Part shown: in pieces, positions 1 to 9,309 of the stretch | Position numbering within the stretch: the first letter of the stretch is position 1 | Layout: every line of letters starts with the position of its first letter | Assembly: GCA_045637425.1 (NCBI GenBank) | Contig: JAZTZL010000045.1 | Span: 1 to 28,064 of the forward strand | Source of the DNA: CAJGBR01 sp045637425 | GTDB lineage: Bacteria; Bacteroidota; Bacteroidia; Bacteroidales; Rikenellaceae | DNA length: 28,064 bases | Reading direction: 5' to 3' | The notes under the pieces: generated by a model | Databases searched by the model: none | What the model saw: the letters and a program-made list of their open reading frames with translations, nothing else | Told to the model about the DNA's origin: nothing | Program-made: the position numbers and the translations under genes

Positions 1-875
1 TGTACGAGTTGTTCAGGTTGGATTGACATATTGTCACGCAGGTAGTCAAAACCGTATTCGTTATTGGTACCGAATGTGATATCTGCGAGGTAAGCGTTTC
101 TGCGAGCTTCTGAGTTTGGTTTGTGTTTGTCGATGCAATCAACCGAGGGTGCGTGGAAGTGGTAGAGCGGTCCCATCCATTCCGAGTCACGACGAGCAAG
201 ATAGTCATTCACAGTGACCATATGCACACCTTTGCCTGCCAATGCGTTGAGGAATACCGGCAGCGTTGCTACCAATGTCTTACCTTCACCCGTAGCCATT
301 TCGGCAATCTTACCTTTGTGCAGCACTACACCACCAAAGAGCTGGCAGTCATAGTGAATCATATCCCACTTAATAAGGTTACCGCCTGCAGTCCAAGATG
401 TATTCCAGATGGCACGTTCGCCGTCGATTGTTACGAAATCCTTAGTCGCAGCGAGGTCGCGGTCGAAGTCCGTAGCCGTAACCTCTACGGTTTCGTTCTG
501 AGTGAAGCGTCGTGCTGTAGATTTCACGATAGCGAATGCTTCGGGCAGAATTTCGTCGAGTTTTATTTCGATTTTGCTGTCAATCTCTTTGATGAGTTCG
601 TCGATTTTCGTAGCAATAGCCTCCTTCTTGTCAATCTCCATATCGGGAGATTCCATACTGAGTTTCAGTTTGACAATCTCATCTTCTTCGGGCTTTACAT
701 AGAGTGCTACTGCAGCTCTGAGCGCAGCCGAACGTGCGCGGAGTTCATCATTTGACAATGAATCAATCTTTGGATAGATTGCCAAAATTTTGTCTACATA
801 GGGTTGAACCTCTTTACGATCCTTATCGCTTTTGGTTCCGAAAATGGCCTTCAGCAGGCCCGCCATAATACTCAT
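1..875 (-). CDS. secA: SecA preprotein translocase ATPase, N-terminal 291 residues (partial)
   Basis: SecA is the ATPase that pushes unfolded preproteins through the SecYEG channel at the inner membrane. The gene runs off the left edge, so only residues 1-291 are visible. The Walker A motif ATGEGKT lies at residues 194-200. It is followed by the family signatures VTVNDYLARRDSEWMGP near 222-238 and GTNNEYGFDYLRDNM near 269-283. Residues about 60-115 are a charged extension that I associate with Bacteroidota SecA proteins (known of the family, not measured here). The ATG at 875 (MSIMAGLL) was chosen; an in-frame ATG at 866 is a possible alternative. It is divergent from cysS, with 186 bp between the two starts. 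The identification is secure. Confidence 0.97.
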   Translation of the reverse strand, partial: MSIMAGLLKAIFGTKSDKDRKEVQPYVDKILAIYPKIDSLSNDELRARSAALRAAVALYVKPEEDEIVKLKLSMESPDMEIDKKEAIATKIDELIKEIDSKIEIKLDEILPEAFAIVKSTARRFTQNETVEVTATDFDRDLAATKDFVTIDGERAIWNTSWTAGGNLIKWDMIHYDCQLFGGVVLHKGKIAEMATGEGKTLVATLPVFLNALAGKGVHMVTVNDYLARRDSEWMGPLYHFHAPSVDCIDKHKPNSEARRNAYLADITFGTNNEYGFDYLRDNMSIQPEQLV

Positions 876-989
876 ATATATCTGTTTTTTTATTGCAAAA
901 TTATTCGGTAAAGGTACAAATTTTATCTGAGAAAATATCAATCATTCTTAATATTTTTTCTACTAATATAAAAGTATGTATGAACTATG

Positions 990-1020
990 GTTGGTTTTTG
1001 AAAAAATATCTGTACTTTTG
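990..1020 (+). promoter_or_regulatory. Probable Bacteroidota-type promoter for cysS
   Basis: The -7 box TACTTTTG is at 1013-1020 and fits TAnnTTTG. A weak -33 match GTTG is at 990-993, giving a 19-bp spacer. The start would lie near 1026, some 35 nt before the cysS ATG. The -7 box is convincing and the -33 box is weak. Confidence 0.5.
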
Positions 1021-1061
1021 TTGCGTTGTATGTTTAATTGTATAAGTGTTTTTAAGAAGAT

Positions 1062-2534
1062 ATGGAAAGTAAATTGATGCTATATAACTCATTGAGTCGC
1101 AAGACTGAAGAGTTCATTCCGTTGAATCCTCAGCACGTCGGACTCTATGTTTGTGGGCCTACGGTTTATGGTGATCCGCATTTGGGACACGCTCGCCCGG
1201 CTGTTACGTTCGATATATTGTTTCGTTACCTGAAACACAAGGGCTATCAGGTTCGCTATGTGCGTAATATTACTGATGTGGGACATCTCGAAAATGATGC
1301 AGATGAGGGGGAAGATAAAATTTCGAAGAAGGCAAGACTCGAACAACTCGAGCCGATGGAGGTTGCTCAATATTATACCAATCGCTATCACGATGCAATG
1401 GACTCTTTGAATGTTATGCGTCCTTCTATTGAGCCGCACGCCTCGGGTCACATCATCGAACAGATTGCAATGACTCAGAAAATACTCGATAACGGATATG
1501 CTTATGTGAGCAATGGTTCGGTCTACTTCGATGTGGAAAAGTATAATGAAAAATTCCCTTATGGTATTCTTTCTGGTCGCAAGATTGATGAATTACAGGC
1601 GAATACACGCGAGCTCGACGGTCAGTCGGACAAACGCGGTGCATTTGACTTCGCATTGTGGAAGAAGGCTCAACCCGAACATATTATGCGCTGGCCGTCG
1701 CCCTGGAGCGATGGTTTTCCTGGCTGGCATATGGAGTGCTCGGCTATGAGTGCTAAGTATCTGGGCGAACAGTTCGACATTCACGGTGGTGGTATGGACC
1801 TTATGTTCCCGCACCACGAGTGTGAAATAGCACAGAGTTGCGCATCATTGGGACACCAATCAGCACGCTATTGGATTCATAACAATATGATTACAATCGA
1901 CGGCAAGAAAATGGGTAAATCGTTGGGTAACTTTATTACTCTCGAACAGATGTTTACGGGTAATCACCCGAAACTGAACCAGGCTTATTCGCCGATGACT
2001 ATTCGATTCTTTATGTTGCAGGCACACTACCGCAGTACGCTTGATTTCACCAACGATGCGTTGCAGGCTTCGGAAAAGGGATTGAGCAGATTGATGAACG
2101 GTCTTGCTGTATTGCAGCGCATTAAACCGGCCGATAAATCGACTGTTAATGTGGCTGAATTCGAAAAGAGCGTATATGCGGCAATGGATAATGACCTGAA
2201 TACACCGGTGGTTATCTCTATTCTGTTCGATTGGACAAAGACATTCTTTGCGCTGGAAGAGGGTAAGGAGTCGATTTCGGCTGAAGATCTTGAACAATTG
2301 CAAGCAAAGGTCAATAGCGTGGTGAACGATATTCTCGGTTTGCAGAGTCAACAGCAGGGTGAATCGCACAAAGAGTTGCTCGATGGTGTAATCAATATGG
2401 TTCTGGCCGAGCGTCAGCACGCCAAAGAACGTAAAGATTGGGCTACGTCGGACGCAATCCGCGACAGACTCAAAGAGTTGGGTATTGCCGTGAAAGATAG
2501 TCGCGAAGGTGCTACTTGGGAGTTCTCAAATTAA
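1062..2534 (+). CDS. cysS: Cysteinyl-tRNA synthetase
   Basis: This class I aminoacyl-tRNA synthetase charges tRNA-Cys with cysteine in the cytoplasm. The HIGH-type signature HLGH is at residues 40-43, after the Cys31 zinc-ligand region (YVCGPTVY). The KMSKS-type loop is KMGKS at 283-287. The zinc-site segments around GWHMECSAM and HGGGMDLMFPHHECEIAQ are present. The length of 490 residues is usual for the family and the anticodon-binding C-terminus is intact. It is divergent from secA. The dsbD-like gene follows after 41 bp with no hairpin between them, so the two may be co-transcribed. Confidence 0.97.
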   Translation: MESKLMLYNSLSRKTEEFIPLNPQHVGLYVCGPTVYGDPHLGHARPAVTFDILFRYLKHKGYQVRYVRNITDVGHLENDADEGEDKISKKARLEQLEPMEVAQYYTNRYHDAMDSLNVMRPSIEPHASGHIIEQIAMTQKILDNGYAYVSNGSVYFDVEKYNEKFPYGILSGRKIDELQANTRELDGQSDKRGAFDFALWKKAQPEHIMRWPSPWSDGFPGWHMECSAMSAKYLGEQFDIHGGGMDLMFPHHECEIAQSCASLGHQSARYWIHNNMITIDGKKMGKSLGNFITLEQMFTGNHPKLNQAYSPMTIRFFMLQAHYRSTLDFTNDALQASEKGLSRLMNGLAVLQRIKPADKSTVNVAEFEKSVYAAMDNDLNTPVVISILFDWTKTFFALEEGKESISAEDLEQLQAKVNSVVNDILGLQSQQQGESHKELLDGVINMVLAERQHAKERKDWATSDAIRDRLKELGIAVKDSREGATWEFSN

Positions 2535-2575
2535 TTGAAAACCAATAAAAATTAATAAACTCAAAATAAACTTTT

Positions 2576-4603
2576 ATGAAAAAAACTTTGATGTTTTTGT
2601 TGTTGTTTGTGATGTCTACATTCGCAGCAATGGCTCAAATGCCAGAACCTGTGAAATGGACTGCATCAACAAAGCAAATTGAAAACAATCGCTATTTGAT
2701 TACGTTTAAGGTCGAAATCGAATCGCCCTACCACATCTACGACATGGGTCCTTACGAAGAAGGAACTTCTGTGTCGGTTACTAAATTCACATTCAGTGAA
2801 AATAAAGAGGTGGAATTCGTTGGTACAGTAAAGGCTGAACAAGAACCTAAAAAACACTTCGACGAATCATTCGGAATGGAAATTGGTGAGTACGAAGGTG
2901 TTGCTACTTTTACACAGGAGATTAAGACCGATAATCCTGATGCAAAGATAAAGGTGATGATTGAATGGCAGGCTTGCGGAAATGGCTCGTGCCTTCCTCC
3001 GGCTGAATGTGAATTGGAATTGACTCCCAAAGGTAGCGTGAGCGAAGCAAGCGAAGATGATGAAGATGAAATGGCTGGTTTTGAGGCAGAAACTGAATCT
3101 GCTCAGGCCGAAATCAAATCATCAGAACCTAAGAAAAACTCGTTGTGGGGAAATATCCTTGCAGCAATCGTTTGGGCATTCGCAGCATTGGCTACACCTT
3201 GCGTGTTCCCGATGATTCCGATGACCGTGTCATTCTTCTTGAAGAGCAACAAGAGCAAGGCTCAAGGTAAACTCAATGCAATGTTCTTCTGGCTCTTTAT
3301 TGTAGTGCTCTACACATTGCCTATCGCAATAATTGTAGCTGCTACACAGATGTTTGGTGGTGATGCTGCGACATCTGCAATCTTTAACTGGTTGGCTACA
3401 CACTGGCTGCCAAACCTTATCTTCTTCCTTGTGTTTATGGTGTTTGCTGCATCGTTCTTTGGTGCGTTCGAACTCGTATTGCCGAGCTCGTGGGTGAACA
3501 AATCTGACGCAAATTCAGATAAGGCAGGTCTTAAGGGTGTATTCTTTATGGCTCTGACTCTGGTGTTGGTGTCATTCTCTTGTACAGGTCCGATTGTGGG
3601 TAGCGTTATCACTGAGGCCTGCACCGGAGCCGGTGTATGGTGGGAACCTATCGTGGTGATGTTCGCATTCTCAAGTATGTTTGCAATCCCGTTTGCAATC
3701 TTCGCATTCTCGCCCTCTCTGCTCAAAGAGATGCCGAAGTCTGGTGGTTGGTTGAACGTAGTGAAGGTTGTGCTCGGTTTCATCGAATTGGCGTTAGGTT
3801 TGAAATTCCTCAGCGCTGCCGATCAAGCATATCACTGGGGTATCCTCGACCGTGAAATCTACGTCGCTATCTGGATCGTAATCTTTGTTCTGTTGGGTTG
3901 CTACCTGTTGGGTAAACTCAAATTCGCACACGACAGTGAAGTTAAACACATTACAGTTACTCGTCTGTTGTTGGCTATAGCATCGTTTACATTTGCTCTT
4001 TATATGTTGCCGGGTATGTGGGGTGTTCCTCTGAAGGCAATCTCGGGTTATATTCCTCCGATGCAGACACAAGATTTCGTGTTGGGAACAGGTTCTGTAA
4101 CCGTTTCGGAAAATACCCAAAAAACTTCGAAATATAGCGACTTCCTGAAATTCCCGCCCGAATTCCAATTCAAGGAATACTACTTCACAATCGAAGAGGC
4201 AATGAATCGTTCGAAAGAGATTGGTAAGCCTATTTTCGTGGACTTCACAGGCCACTCTTGTCCGAATTGCCGCGAAATGGAACAAAAGGTTTGGAGTGAC
4301 CCGAGAGTAAAACAATTGCTCACTGATGAATTTATTGTAGTTGCTCTCTATGGTGACGATAAAACAAAGGTTGCAGAGTCAGATTGGGTTACTACAGAAA
4401 AGGGTAAGGTTGTTAAGGAATTGGGTAAGATTAACCAGCTCTATATGTTGAACCGTTTTGGTCAGAATGGTATGCCGTTGTATTTTATTCTCGACCATAA
4501 AAATGAGATGATGACAGAGAAAATCCACTCACACGATTTGAATGTGGATAATTACCTGAAGTTCCTGAACGAAGGCTTGAAAAACTATAAGAGCCAACGA
4601 TAG
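2576..4603 (+). CDS. DsbD-type thiol:disulfide interchange protein (periplasmic alpha domain, membrane core, thioredoxin domain)
   Basis: This protein should carry reducing power from cytoplasmic thioredoxin across the inner membrane to periplasmic proteins. A signal peptide covers residues 1-20 (ends AAMAQ). A DsbD-alpha-like beta domain spans about 22-150, with a cysteine pair at C134 and C139 (CGNGSC). An acidic linker lies around 150-185. A polytopic CcdA/DsbD-beta core covers about 188-500, with its redox cysteines at C209 (TPCVFPM) and C336 (FSCTGP). The thioredoxin-like C-terminal domain has a CPNC active site at 562-565. All three cysteine pairs of a working DsbD are thus present. The 675-residue length fits the family. 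A strong hairpin terminator follows. Confidence 0.92.
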   Translation: MKKTLMFLLLFVMSTFAAMAQMPEPVKWTASTKQIENNRYLITFKVEIESPYHIYDMGPYEEGTSVSVTKFTFSENKEVEFVGTVKAEQEPKKHFDESFGMEIGEYEGVATFTQEIKTDNPDAKIKVMIEWQACGNGSCLPPAECELELTPKGSVSEASEDDEDEMAGFEAETESAQAEIKSSEPKKNSLWGNILAAIVWAFAALATPCVFPMIPMTVSFFLKSNKSKAQGKLNAMFFWLFIVVLYTLPIAIIVAATQMFGGDAATSAIFNWLATHWLPNLIFFLVFMVFAASFFGAFELVLPSSWVNKSDANSDKAGLKGVFFMALTLVLVSFSCTGPIVGSVITEACTGAGVWWEPIVVMFAFSSMFAIPFAIFAFSPSLLKEMPKSGGWLNVVKVVLGFIELALGLKFLSAADQAYHWGILDREIYVAIWIVIFVLLGCYLLGKLKFAHDSEVKHITVTRLLLAIASFTFALYMLPGMWGVPLKAISGYIPPMQTQDFVLGTGSVTVSENTQKTSKYSDFLKFPPEFQFKEYYFTIEEAMNRSKEIGKPIFVDFTGHSCPNCREMEQKVWSDPRVKQLLTDEFIVVALYGDDKTKVAESDWVTTEKGKVVKELGKINQLYMLNRFGQNGMPLYFILDHKNEMMTEKIHSHDLNVDNYLKFLNEGLKNYKSQR

Positions 4604-4624
4604 ACAATTTTTGAAATTGCAATA

Positions 4625-4662
4625 AACAGAGTCCGTATGACATCAAGTCTGCGGACTCTGTT
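4625..4662 (+). terminator. Hairpin terminator after the dsbD-like gene
   Basis: An 11-bp perfect stem (AACAGAGTCCG at 4625-4635 with its complement at 4652-4662) closes a 16-nt loop and is followed by GTTTAT. It lies 22 bp after the stop codon. Confidence 0.75.
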
Positions 4663-4674
4663 GTTTATATACAA

Positions 4675-4708
4675 AACAAGCGGCTACAATTTCTTGTAAC
4701 CGCTTGTT
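4675..4708 (-). terminator. Hairpin terminator downstream of the tRNA gene
   Basis: A 15-bp stem with one mismatch joins 4675-4689 to 4694-4708 around a 4-nt loop. On the minus strand it follows the tRNA 3' end by 7 nt and is followed by TTTTGTATAT, as expected for a tRNA terminator. It may also act on the plus strand as back-up for the dsbD-like gene. Confidence 0.7.
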
Positions 4709-4715
4709 GCTTTCG

Positions 4716-4789
<74 letters not shown>

Positions 4790-4811
4790 AGACTCTACTT
4801 TTTTCAGAGCG

Positions 4812-4843
4812 CAAAGATATTGTTTTTTTGACTTAAAACCAAA
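4812..4843 (-). promoter_or_regulatory. Promoter of the tRNA-CAT gene (TTTG-N20-TATCTTTG)
   Basis: On the minus strand TTTG (4843-4840) and TATCTTTG (4819-4812) are separated by exactly 20 bp, a full match to the Bacteroidota housekeeping consensus. The tRNA 5' end is about 23 nt downstream of the -7 box. Confidence 0.8.
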
Positions 4844-4901
4844 TTAATTATTGTTTTTTTTAAGTCAGTTTTTCTTAATCGCAATATTTAACAGGTTAAA
4901 A

Positions 4902-5945
4902 CTACCTGATATTCTTCAACATCAGACGGAAATCGCCGAGTACATTCATATAATTTATAAACGCTTCATATGGAGTTCCATACGGATTCTCTTCTGTCAA
5001 GTCGAGCGACATCGGTTTGAAGTTGTCAACCGACTGCAATAACCTCCACGCATTGGTCAAGTTTTTGTTATTCAGTTGTTTGACTTGCTCTTTCAGGTTG
5101 TATAGTTGAGTGATTGCCTCTTGTTGTAACTCGTTTTGACTCCAAGTGTGCGGTTGTATAGCTGCCAACTCAATGACTTCAGACGGAGCAGTACTTGATA
5201 CTACGACTCGTGGCGTAGTCAGGTTTATATCCTTATTTTGGGCTAGTTTGTTGAGCAATAGTTCATATTCGAGTCGGTTTGCTTTCGTAATATCTTCGGC
5301 ATAAATTGTTGTGCAATAGAGATTTTCTTCAACTTCGTCAATCTTTTTGTTCATTGCGTTTATATTTTCCAAAAGCGTATGCGGCAGCAGTCGTGTCTTT
5401 GGGTGTAAACTGCTTCCGTATAGACGACTGAGTGGTGCTGCGCCAATCAGCATTGCCTTAAATCCTAGTTTTGAAACCCAGCTGCCGATAGTTGGCGTGT
5501 AGATTAAATCGGTATTTCGGAATGTTTCCGACTCGACCTCTAAAATCTCCCATAGTAGTTTTCGGTAGTTCTCAACCTGCGTGGCAAATTCGTTCCTGTC
5601 GAATAGCGAACTGAGCGAGTGGGGGTGTGTCTCTGCAATCCACTCAATCTGCTTGTGTCCAGCAAGTTTCTTGAGTCGGTCAATCATCAACGGCGAAAAT
5701 TCGCGCATCTGTTCCAGTGCTGCGCCCGAGATGGAAATTGATACTGCAAACTCATCGTTCCATTTCTTGCACAATCGCTCAACCATCTCGACTGTCGGAA
5801 TGTAATTATTGTAGACGGCCTGCTGAGTGTTGCTACGATTTTTATTGTCGTCGAGGTAGAAATGGTCGCTACCCATTTGGAAGAAACGATAGCGTTTCAA
5901 TCTCAGTGGCTGGTGTATTCTCAGACAGATGCAGATATTTTTCAT
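4902..5945 (-). CDS. GH57-family glycoside-hydrolase-like protein, internally shortened
   Basis: Its position after a debranching enzyme and a glycogen-synthase-like glycosyltransferase matches the GH57 alpha-amylase-like gene of the Bacteroides glycogen operon. The N-terminus keeps the GH57 HQP motif (residues 11-13) followed by LKRYRFF. The family-like middle FRNTDLIY and the C-terminal YGTPYEAFINYMNVLGDF are also present. At 347 residues it is about 100 shorter than the homologues I remember (about 460). The stretch after GFKAML is condensed, and I do not find the acidic catalytic motifs expected in the middle. The start at 5945 (MKNICICL) is preferred to an upstream ATG because it leaves a 4-bp gap to the preceding gene and puts HQP at its usual place. 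It may have lost hydrolase activity. Confidence 0.7.
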   Translation of the reverse strand: MKNICICLRIHQPLRLKRYRFFQMGSDHFYLDDNKNRSNTQQAVYNNYIPTVEMVERLCKKWNDEFAVSISISGAALEQMREFSPLMIDRLKKLAGHKQIEWIAETHPHSLSSLFDRNEFATQVENYRKLLWEILEVESETFRNTDLIYTPTIGSWVSKLGFKAMLIGAAPLSRLYGSSLHPKTRLLPHTLLENINAMNKKIDEVEENLYCTTIYAEDITKANRLEYELLLNKLAQNKDINLTTPRVVVSSTAPSEVIELAAIQPHTWSQNELQQEAITQLYNLKEQVKQLNNKNLTNAWRLLQSVDNFKPMSLDLTEENPYGTPYEAFINYMNVLGDFRLMLKNIR

Positions 5946-5949
5946 AATG

Positions 5950-7200
5950 CTAATTGTTATATAGTTTTCGGTAAATTGTGGCAATGTTTTTTGCGGCATC
6001 TTTCCAACTCAGCGAACTGACTTCGCGTCGCCCGTTCTCTACTACGACTTTGGCTGCTGGTTTGTAGCGCAACAGTCCGTAGATAGCGTCGGCTATGGCA
6101 TCGGTATCCCAGAAATCGACTTTAATGGCGTGGTTGAGAATTTCGGCTACGCCCGATTGTTTGGATATTATTACGGGCACATTTTCGCGCATTGCTTCGA
6201 GTGGCGAGATGCCGAACGGTTCCGAGACGCTGGGCATTACGTACACATCGCTCTGCGCGAACATTCGACGCACTTCATCACCTCGCAGAAATCCAGGAAA
6301 GTGAAACCACTTTTCCAGCCCCAATGCAGCAACTTTTCGTACAGACCTTGAAAATAAATCTCCGCTTCCGGCCATTACAAAGCGAATATCGTTAGTGCGA
6401 GCCAGAACCTTTGCTGCAGCCTCGATGAAATAATCTGGTCCCTTCTGATAGGTTATTCGTCCGAGGTAGGTTACGGTTTTGAGTGGCGAAATACGTTCAA
6501 CATCAATCTGATTCACTTCTGGCATAACGGCATTGTGCACTACCTCGACCTTGTCGGCGGCGATTCCATATTTGTTGATAACTATCGAACGGGTCAGATT
6601 GCTCACTGCAATGACTCTGTCTGCAGCCGTCATTCCCTGTTGTTCAATCTTGAAAACACTGCGATTGATATTTGCGCCGCTGCGGTCGAACTCCGTTGCG
6701 TGTACGTGCACTACAAGCGGTTTGCCTGAAATCTCTTTGGCTACGATTCCCGCGCGGTAGGTGAGCCAATCGTGGGCGTGGATTACATCAAATTGACCAT
6801 TGAGGTCGAGTGTGATTTGCGCAGCTACGGCAGCATAGTGCTCCACCTCCTGCATCAGGTTTGCTCCGTATCGTCCCGAGAATTCGAATACTCCGCCATA
6901 GTTTTCGGAGTGTCTCCTTACTCCGCAGGCAAACTCCTCAGGTGTAACATAGGGCACAAGTGGCGAATTCAACTCTATTATTACGGGCGCAAATCTTTGG
7001 GCTGTATCAGCACTTACATCTACCGATGATGCGTCGAGTACTCTGACTTGCGAGTCAGCCTCTCCGCCGAATGTCTTTGGAATGACCATAGTTACCTCTA
7101 CGTTGTTTTCGGCCAATCCGTGTGTCATTCCATAGCAAGCCGTGCCGAGTCCACCTGCAATGTGTGGCGGAAATTCCCAGCCAAACATCAAAACTTTCAT
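5950..7200 (-). CDS. GT4-type glycosyltransferase, glycogen-synthase-like
   Basis: This is a GT-B fold glycosyltransferase expected to extend alpha-glucan chains in the cytoplasm. The N-terminal glycine loop is GWEFPPHIAGGLG at residues 7-19, as in glycogen synthases. HAHDWLTYRAG lies near 140-150. The donor-binding signature SEPFGISPLEAM is near residue 335-350 (the E-x7-E motif). The 416-residue length fits the short Bacteroidota version. It lies 3 bp after the debranching-enzyme stop and 4 bp before the GH57-like start, so the three genes are one operon. The nucleotide-sugar donor and exact product cannot be told from sequence. Confidence 0.88.
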   Translation of the reverse strand: MKVLMFGWEFPPHIAGGLGTACYGMTHGLAENNVEVTMVIPKTFGGEADSQVRVLDASSVDVSADTAQRFAPVIIELNSPLVPYVTPEEFACGVRRHSENYGGVFEFSGRYGANLMQEVEHYAAVAAQITLDLNGQFDVIHAHDWLTYRAGIVAKEISGKPLVVHVHATEFDRSGANINRSVFKIEQQGMTAADRVIAVSNLTRSIVINKYGIAADKVEVVHNAVMPEVNQIDVERISPLKTVTYLGRITYQKGPDYFIEAAAKVLARTNDIRFVMAGSGDLFSRSVRKVAALGLEKWFHFPGFLRGDEVRRMFAQSDVYVMPSVSEPFGISPLEAMRENVPVIISKQSGVAEILNHAIKVDFWDTDAIADAIYGLLRYKPAAKVVVENGRREVSSLSWKDAAKNIATIYRKLYNN

Positions 7201-7203
7201 ATC

Positions 7204-9126
7204 TTACCTCTGGTTATTTTCTATCATTCGTTGGATTTCGAGTATTGCAGCGACGCTCCACGCTTGAGATATTGCGCCTCGTTGGAGGTGTGGAGCATCT
7301 CCGTCATAGATTTCAGCCAATGTTGCTATACCGTAGGAGTCGATGTCTGGCTGAAAATTTTGGATAATTCTTTTGGCTTCGGGAATAAATTCTGCACCCT
7401 CGAGTCGGAATCGCGCCCTAACATAGTGTTCGAGTAACCACACCCAGACCGTGCCGTTGTGGTATGCGCGGTCGCGCTGGGTCTGGTCGCCGACGTAGTG
7501 GCCGCAATAGAGCGGGTTGTCTGGAGATAGACTGCGCAGACCTTTGGGTGTGAGCAATTTTTCGCGCACGATGTTCAGCACAGATTCAATCTGCTTGTTA
7601 TCGAGCATCGTGTATGGCAGCGACGTAGCAATAACCATATTGGGCCGAATAAATGTATTTTTTTCATTTGCATTTACAAAATCACACAAGTAACCAAGTT
7701 CGTCAGACCAGAAATGCCTTAAAAACGATTTTTTGACCTTTGCCGCCAATGCTTTTAAGCGGTGCATCAGAGGGTATTCTCGATGTAGTTCGGTCTTGTC
7801 CATCAGATAGCAAATGGCATTGTACCACAGTGCATTAATCTCTACGGCCATTCCGTTTCGTGGAGTTACAGGTTGTCCATCAACTACGGCATCTTGCCAC
7901 GTTAGAGCCAACTGCGGGGATTGAGTTTCAATCAGTCCGTCGTCGTTCATCTTTACTATTCCGTTCGGGCTGCCCGTAGCATACGCTTCGATAATCTGTA
8001 TCATTGCTCGGGAGTATCTCCTCCAGATTGAAGGCGAGTCGAGTCTGGTGTCGAGTTGCTGCAGCGAGTGGAAAAACCACAACGGAGCATCTACACTATT
8101 ATACGAATCGGCAGTATTGGGGAATAATCCGTTATGTAACTTCGCTACCATTGTATCCAGAATATCCAAGTAGGGTTGGATATCATCGCGCCACATCATC
8201 AGCCCCGGCAGCGAAATAAACGTATCTCGCCCCCACGAGTCAAACCAATGCCAGCCTGCTATTATTTCACATTCGTTGTGGCGTCTTACTACGAATTGCT
8301 CGGCAGAGTATCTCAGGCAGCCGATGAAATCACTATTGTTAGTCTTGTTTTTCAGTTCGTATGCAAAGCATTGTTCAATGAGTGATACCTCTATTTCGGA
8401 AGTGCTGCAGGAAAATATTGCCGACTCGCCATAATAGAGCCTGATGTCGAAATGTCCGTTGCAAAGTAAATCCTCTTGCCATTGGTATCCTCGCTGGCGT
8501 TCACACTCATAACTGACACCTTTTAGCCAGAACGGCGCGTAGTGGTACTCCGACTTGATATCAGTCTGCATAAACAGCCACGGAAAGTCTGGGTAGATCG
8601 AACACTTTGCACCACCTACTATGGGGTGGTAAGAGGTGTCGGCAAACATATTCTGGAGAGTCAGTTTGTGAGCATCACGGAATGCCATCAGTGGTTTCAG
8701 TCGCAGCGTGATGTGATTATCCGCTCGCAGCAGTGTGTAGCGAATCATCAACGTGTCCTGATTATGAAATTTCAGCACCTCCTTCTTTAGGGTGAATTGT
8801 TCGCACTCAAACGTAGTGGTAGGTAGCGGAAAATATTCAAAATCGCTGATATATTGTGCGCCGTTACTATTATAATTTTCTGCGGTAAGTGTTGATAGTT
8901 CAAAAATCCTTCCGTCAATTTCAACCTGTTCAATCATTGTCGCCATCAGAACGTGGCGTCGCCAACCAAACTTCTCAATGGGAGAAACCACGAGTCCGTG
9001 GTATTTGCGGGTATTGCAACCGCAAAGTGTCGTTGAGGTGTAACCGCCCTGTGAGTTGGCGAGCAGAATTTCGCGCTCAAAATCGTAATCTTGTGATTTT
9101 AAGGAGTTTTTATCAAAATAAAGCAT
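7204..9126 (-). CDS. Glycogen debranching enzyme (amylo-alpha-1,6-glucosidase, GH133-like)
   Basis: The protein removes alpha-1,6 branches from glycogen. The N-terminal domain begins with the typical NSQGGYTSTTLCGCNTRKYHGLVV segment (shown in part: GGYTSTTLCGCNTRKYHGL). The (alpha/alpha)6 catalytic domain has WFDSWGRDTFISLPG near residues 292-306, LTWQDAVVDGQPVTPRNG and VEINALWYNA in the middle, and DRAYHNGTVWVWLLEHY near the C-terminus. At 640 residues the length is normal. The ATG at 9126 (MLYFDKNSL) is preferred to one 36 bp upstream because homologous sequence begins there. It is the first gene of the operon, beginning 84 nt after the SRP RNA end. Confidence 0.92.
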   Translation of the reverse strand: MLYFDKNSLKSQDYDFEREILLANSQGGYTSTTLCGCNTRKYHGLVVSPIEKFGWRRHVLMATMIEQVEIDGRIFELSTLTAENYNSNGAQYISDFEYFPLPTTTFECEQFTLKKEVLKFHNQDTLMIRYTLLRADNHITLRLKPLMAFRDAHKLTLQNMFADTSYHPIVGGAKCSIYPDFPWLFMQTDIKSEYHYAPFWLKGVSYECERQRGYQWQEDLLCNGHFDIRLYYGESAIFSCSTSEIEVSLIEQCFAYELKNKTNNSDFIGCLRYSAEQFVVRRHNECEIIAGWHWFDSWGRDTFISLPGLMMWRDDIQPYLDILDTMVAKLHNGLFPNTADSYNSVDAPLWFFHSLQQLDTRLDSPSIWRRYSRAMIQIIEAYATGSPNGIVKMNDDGLIETQSPQLALTWQDAVVDGQPVTPRNGMAVEINALWYNAICYLMDKTELHREYPLMHRLKALAAKVKKSFLRHFWSDELGYLCDFVNANEKNTFIRPNMVIATSLPYTMLDNKQIESVLNIVREKLLTPKGLRSLSPDNPLYCGHYVGDQTQRDRAYHNGTVWVWLLEHYVRARFRLEGAEFIPEAKRIIQNFQPDIDSYGIATLAEIYDGDAPHLQRGAISQAWSVAAILEIQRMIENNQR

Positions 9127-9209
9127 TGTTCTTTTCTTTGAAAAATTGAAAAGAATGTGCAATTATTTTGCCAAAAATAAAAAAGAGTAAATGTATAGGT
9201 ACAAAAAAA

Positions 9210-9305
9210 GGGTAAGCTACTTGCATCGCACCGCTCAACCATCATACCTTTGCTGCCTTCCGACCCTGGAGGAGTAGACAGGAGCTGGTCGTACAAGACT
9301 TACCC
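9210..9305 (-). ncRNA. ffs: SRP RNA, small bacterial (4.5S) type
   Basis: This is the RNA scaffold of the signal recognition particle, which binds Ffh. The minus strand holds the conserved Ffh-binding helix with CAGGGTCGGAAGGCAGCAA and its GGAA tetraloop. The ends pair (GGGTAAG at 9210-9216 with CTTACCC at 9299-9305), giving one long hairpin of about 96 nt. Seven T residues follow at once on the minus strand and serve as a terminator. A perfect promoter lies just upstream. Confidence 0.93.
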
Positions 9306-9309
9306 GCCA

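Noticed and set aside
123..755. 210-codon plus-strand open frame at the left edge
   Set aside because: It is antisense to secA, whose minus-strand translation carries the ATGEGKT P-loop and other SecA signatures.
1860..2420. 186-codon minus-strand open frame inside cysS
   Set aside because: It is antisense to a well-conserved cysS with all motifs intact; the composition (C, H, R, Q, L-rich) is typical of a shadow frame.
3310..4315. Two long minus-strand open frames inside the dsbD-like gene
   Set aside because: They are antisense to conserved membrane and thioredoxin segments; no start context or recognisable domain.
4625..4708. Two consecutive hairpins considered as an attachment site or repeat element
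   Set aside because: They have different stems and sit exactly where terminators of the flanking convergent genes are expected.
9099..9296. 65-codon minus-strand open frame over the SRP RNA
   Set aside because: It runs through the SRP RNA and its terminator. The RNA structure and promoter explain the sequence better.
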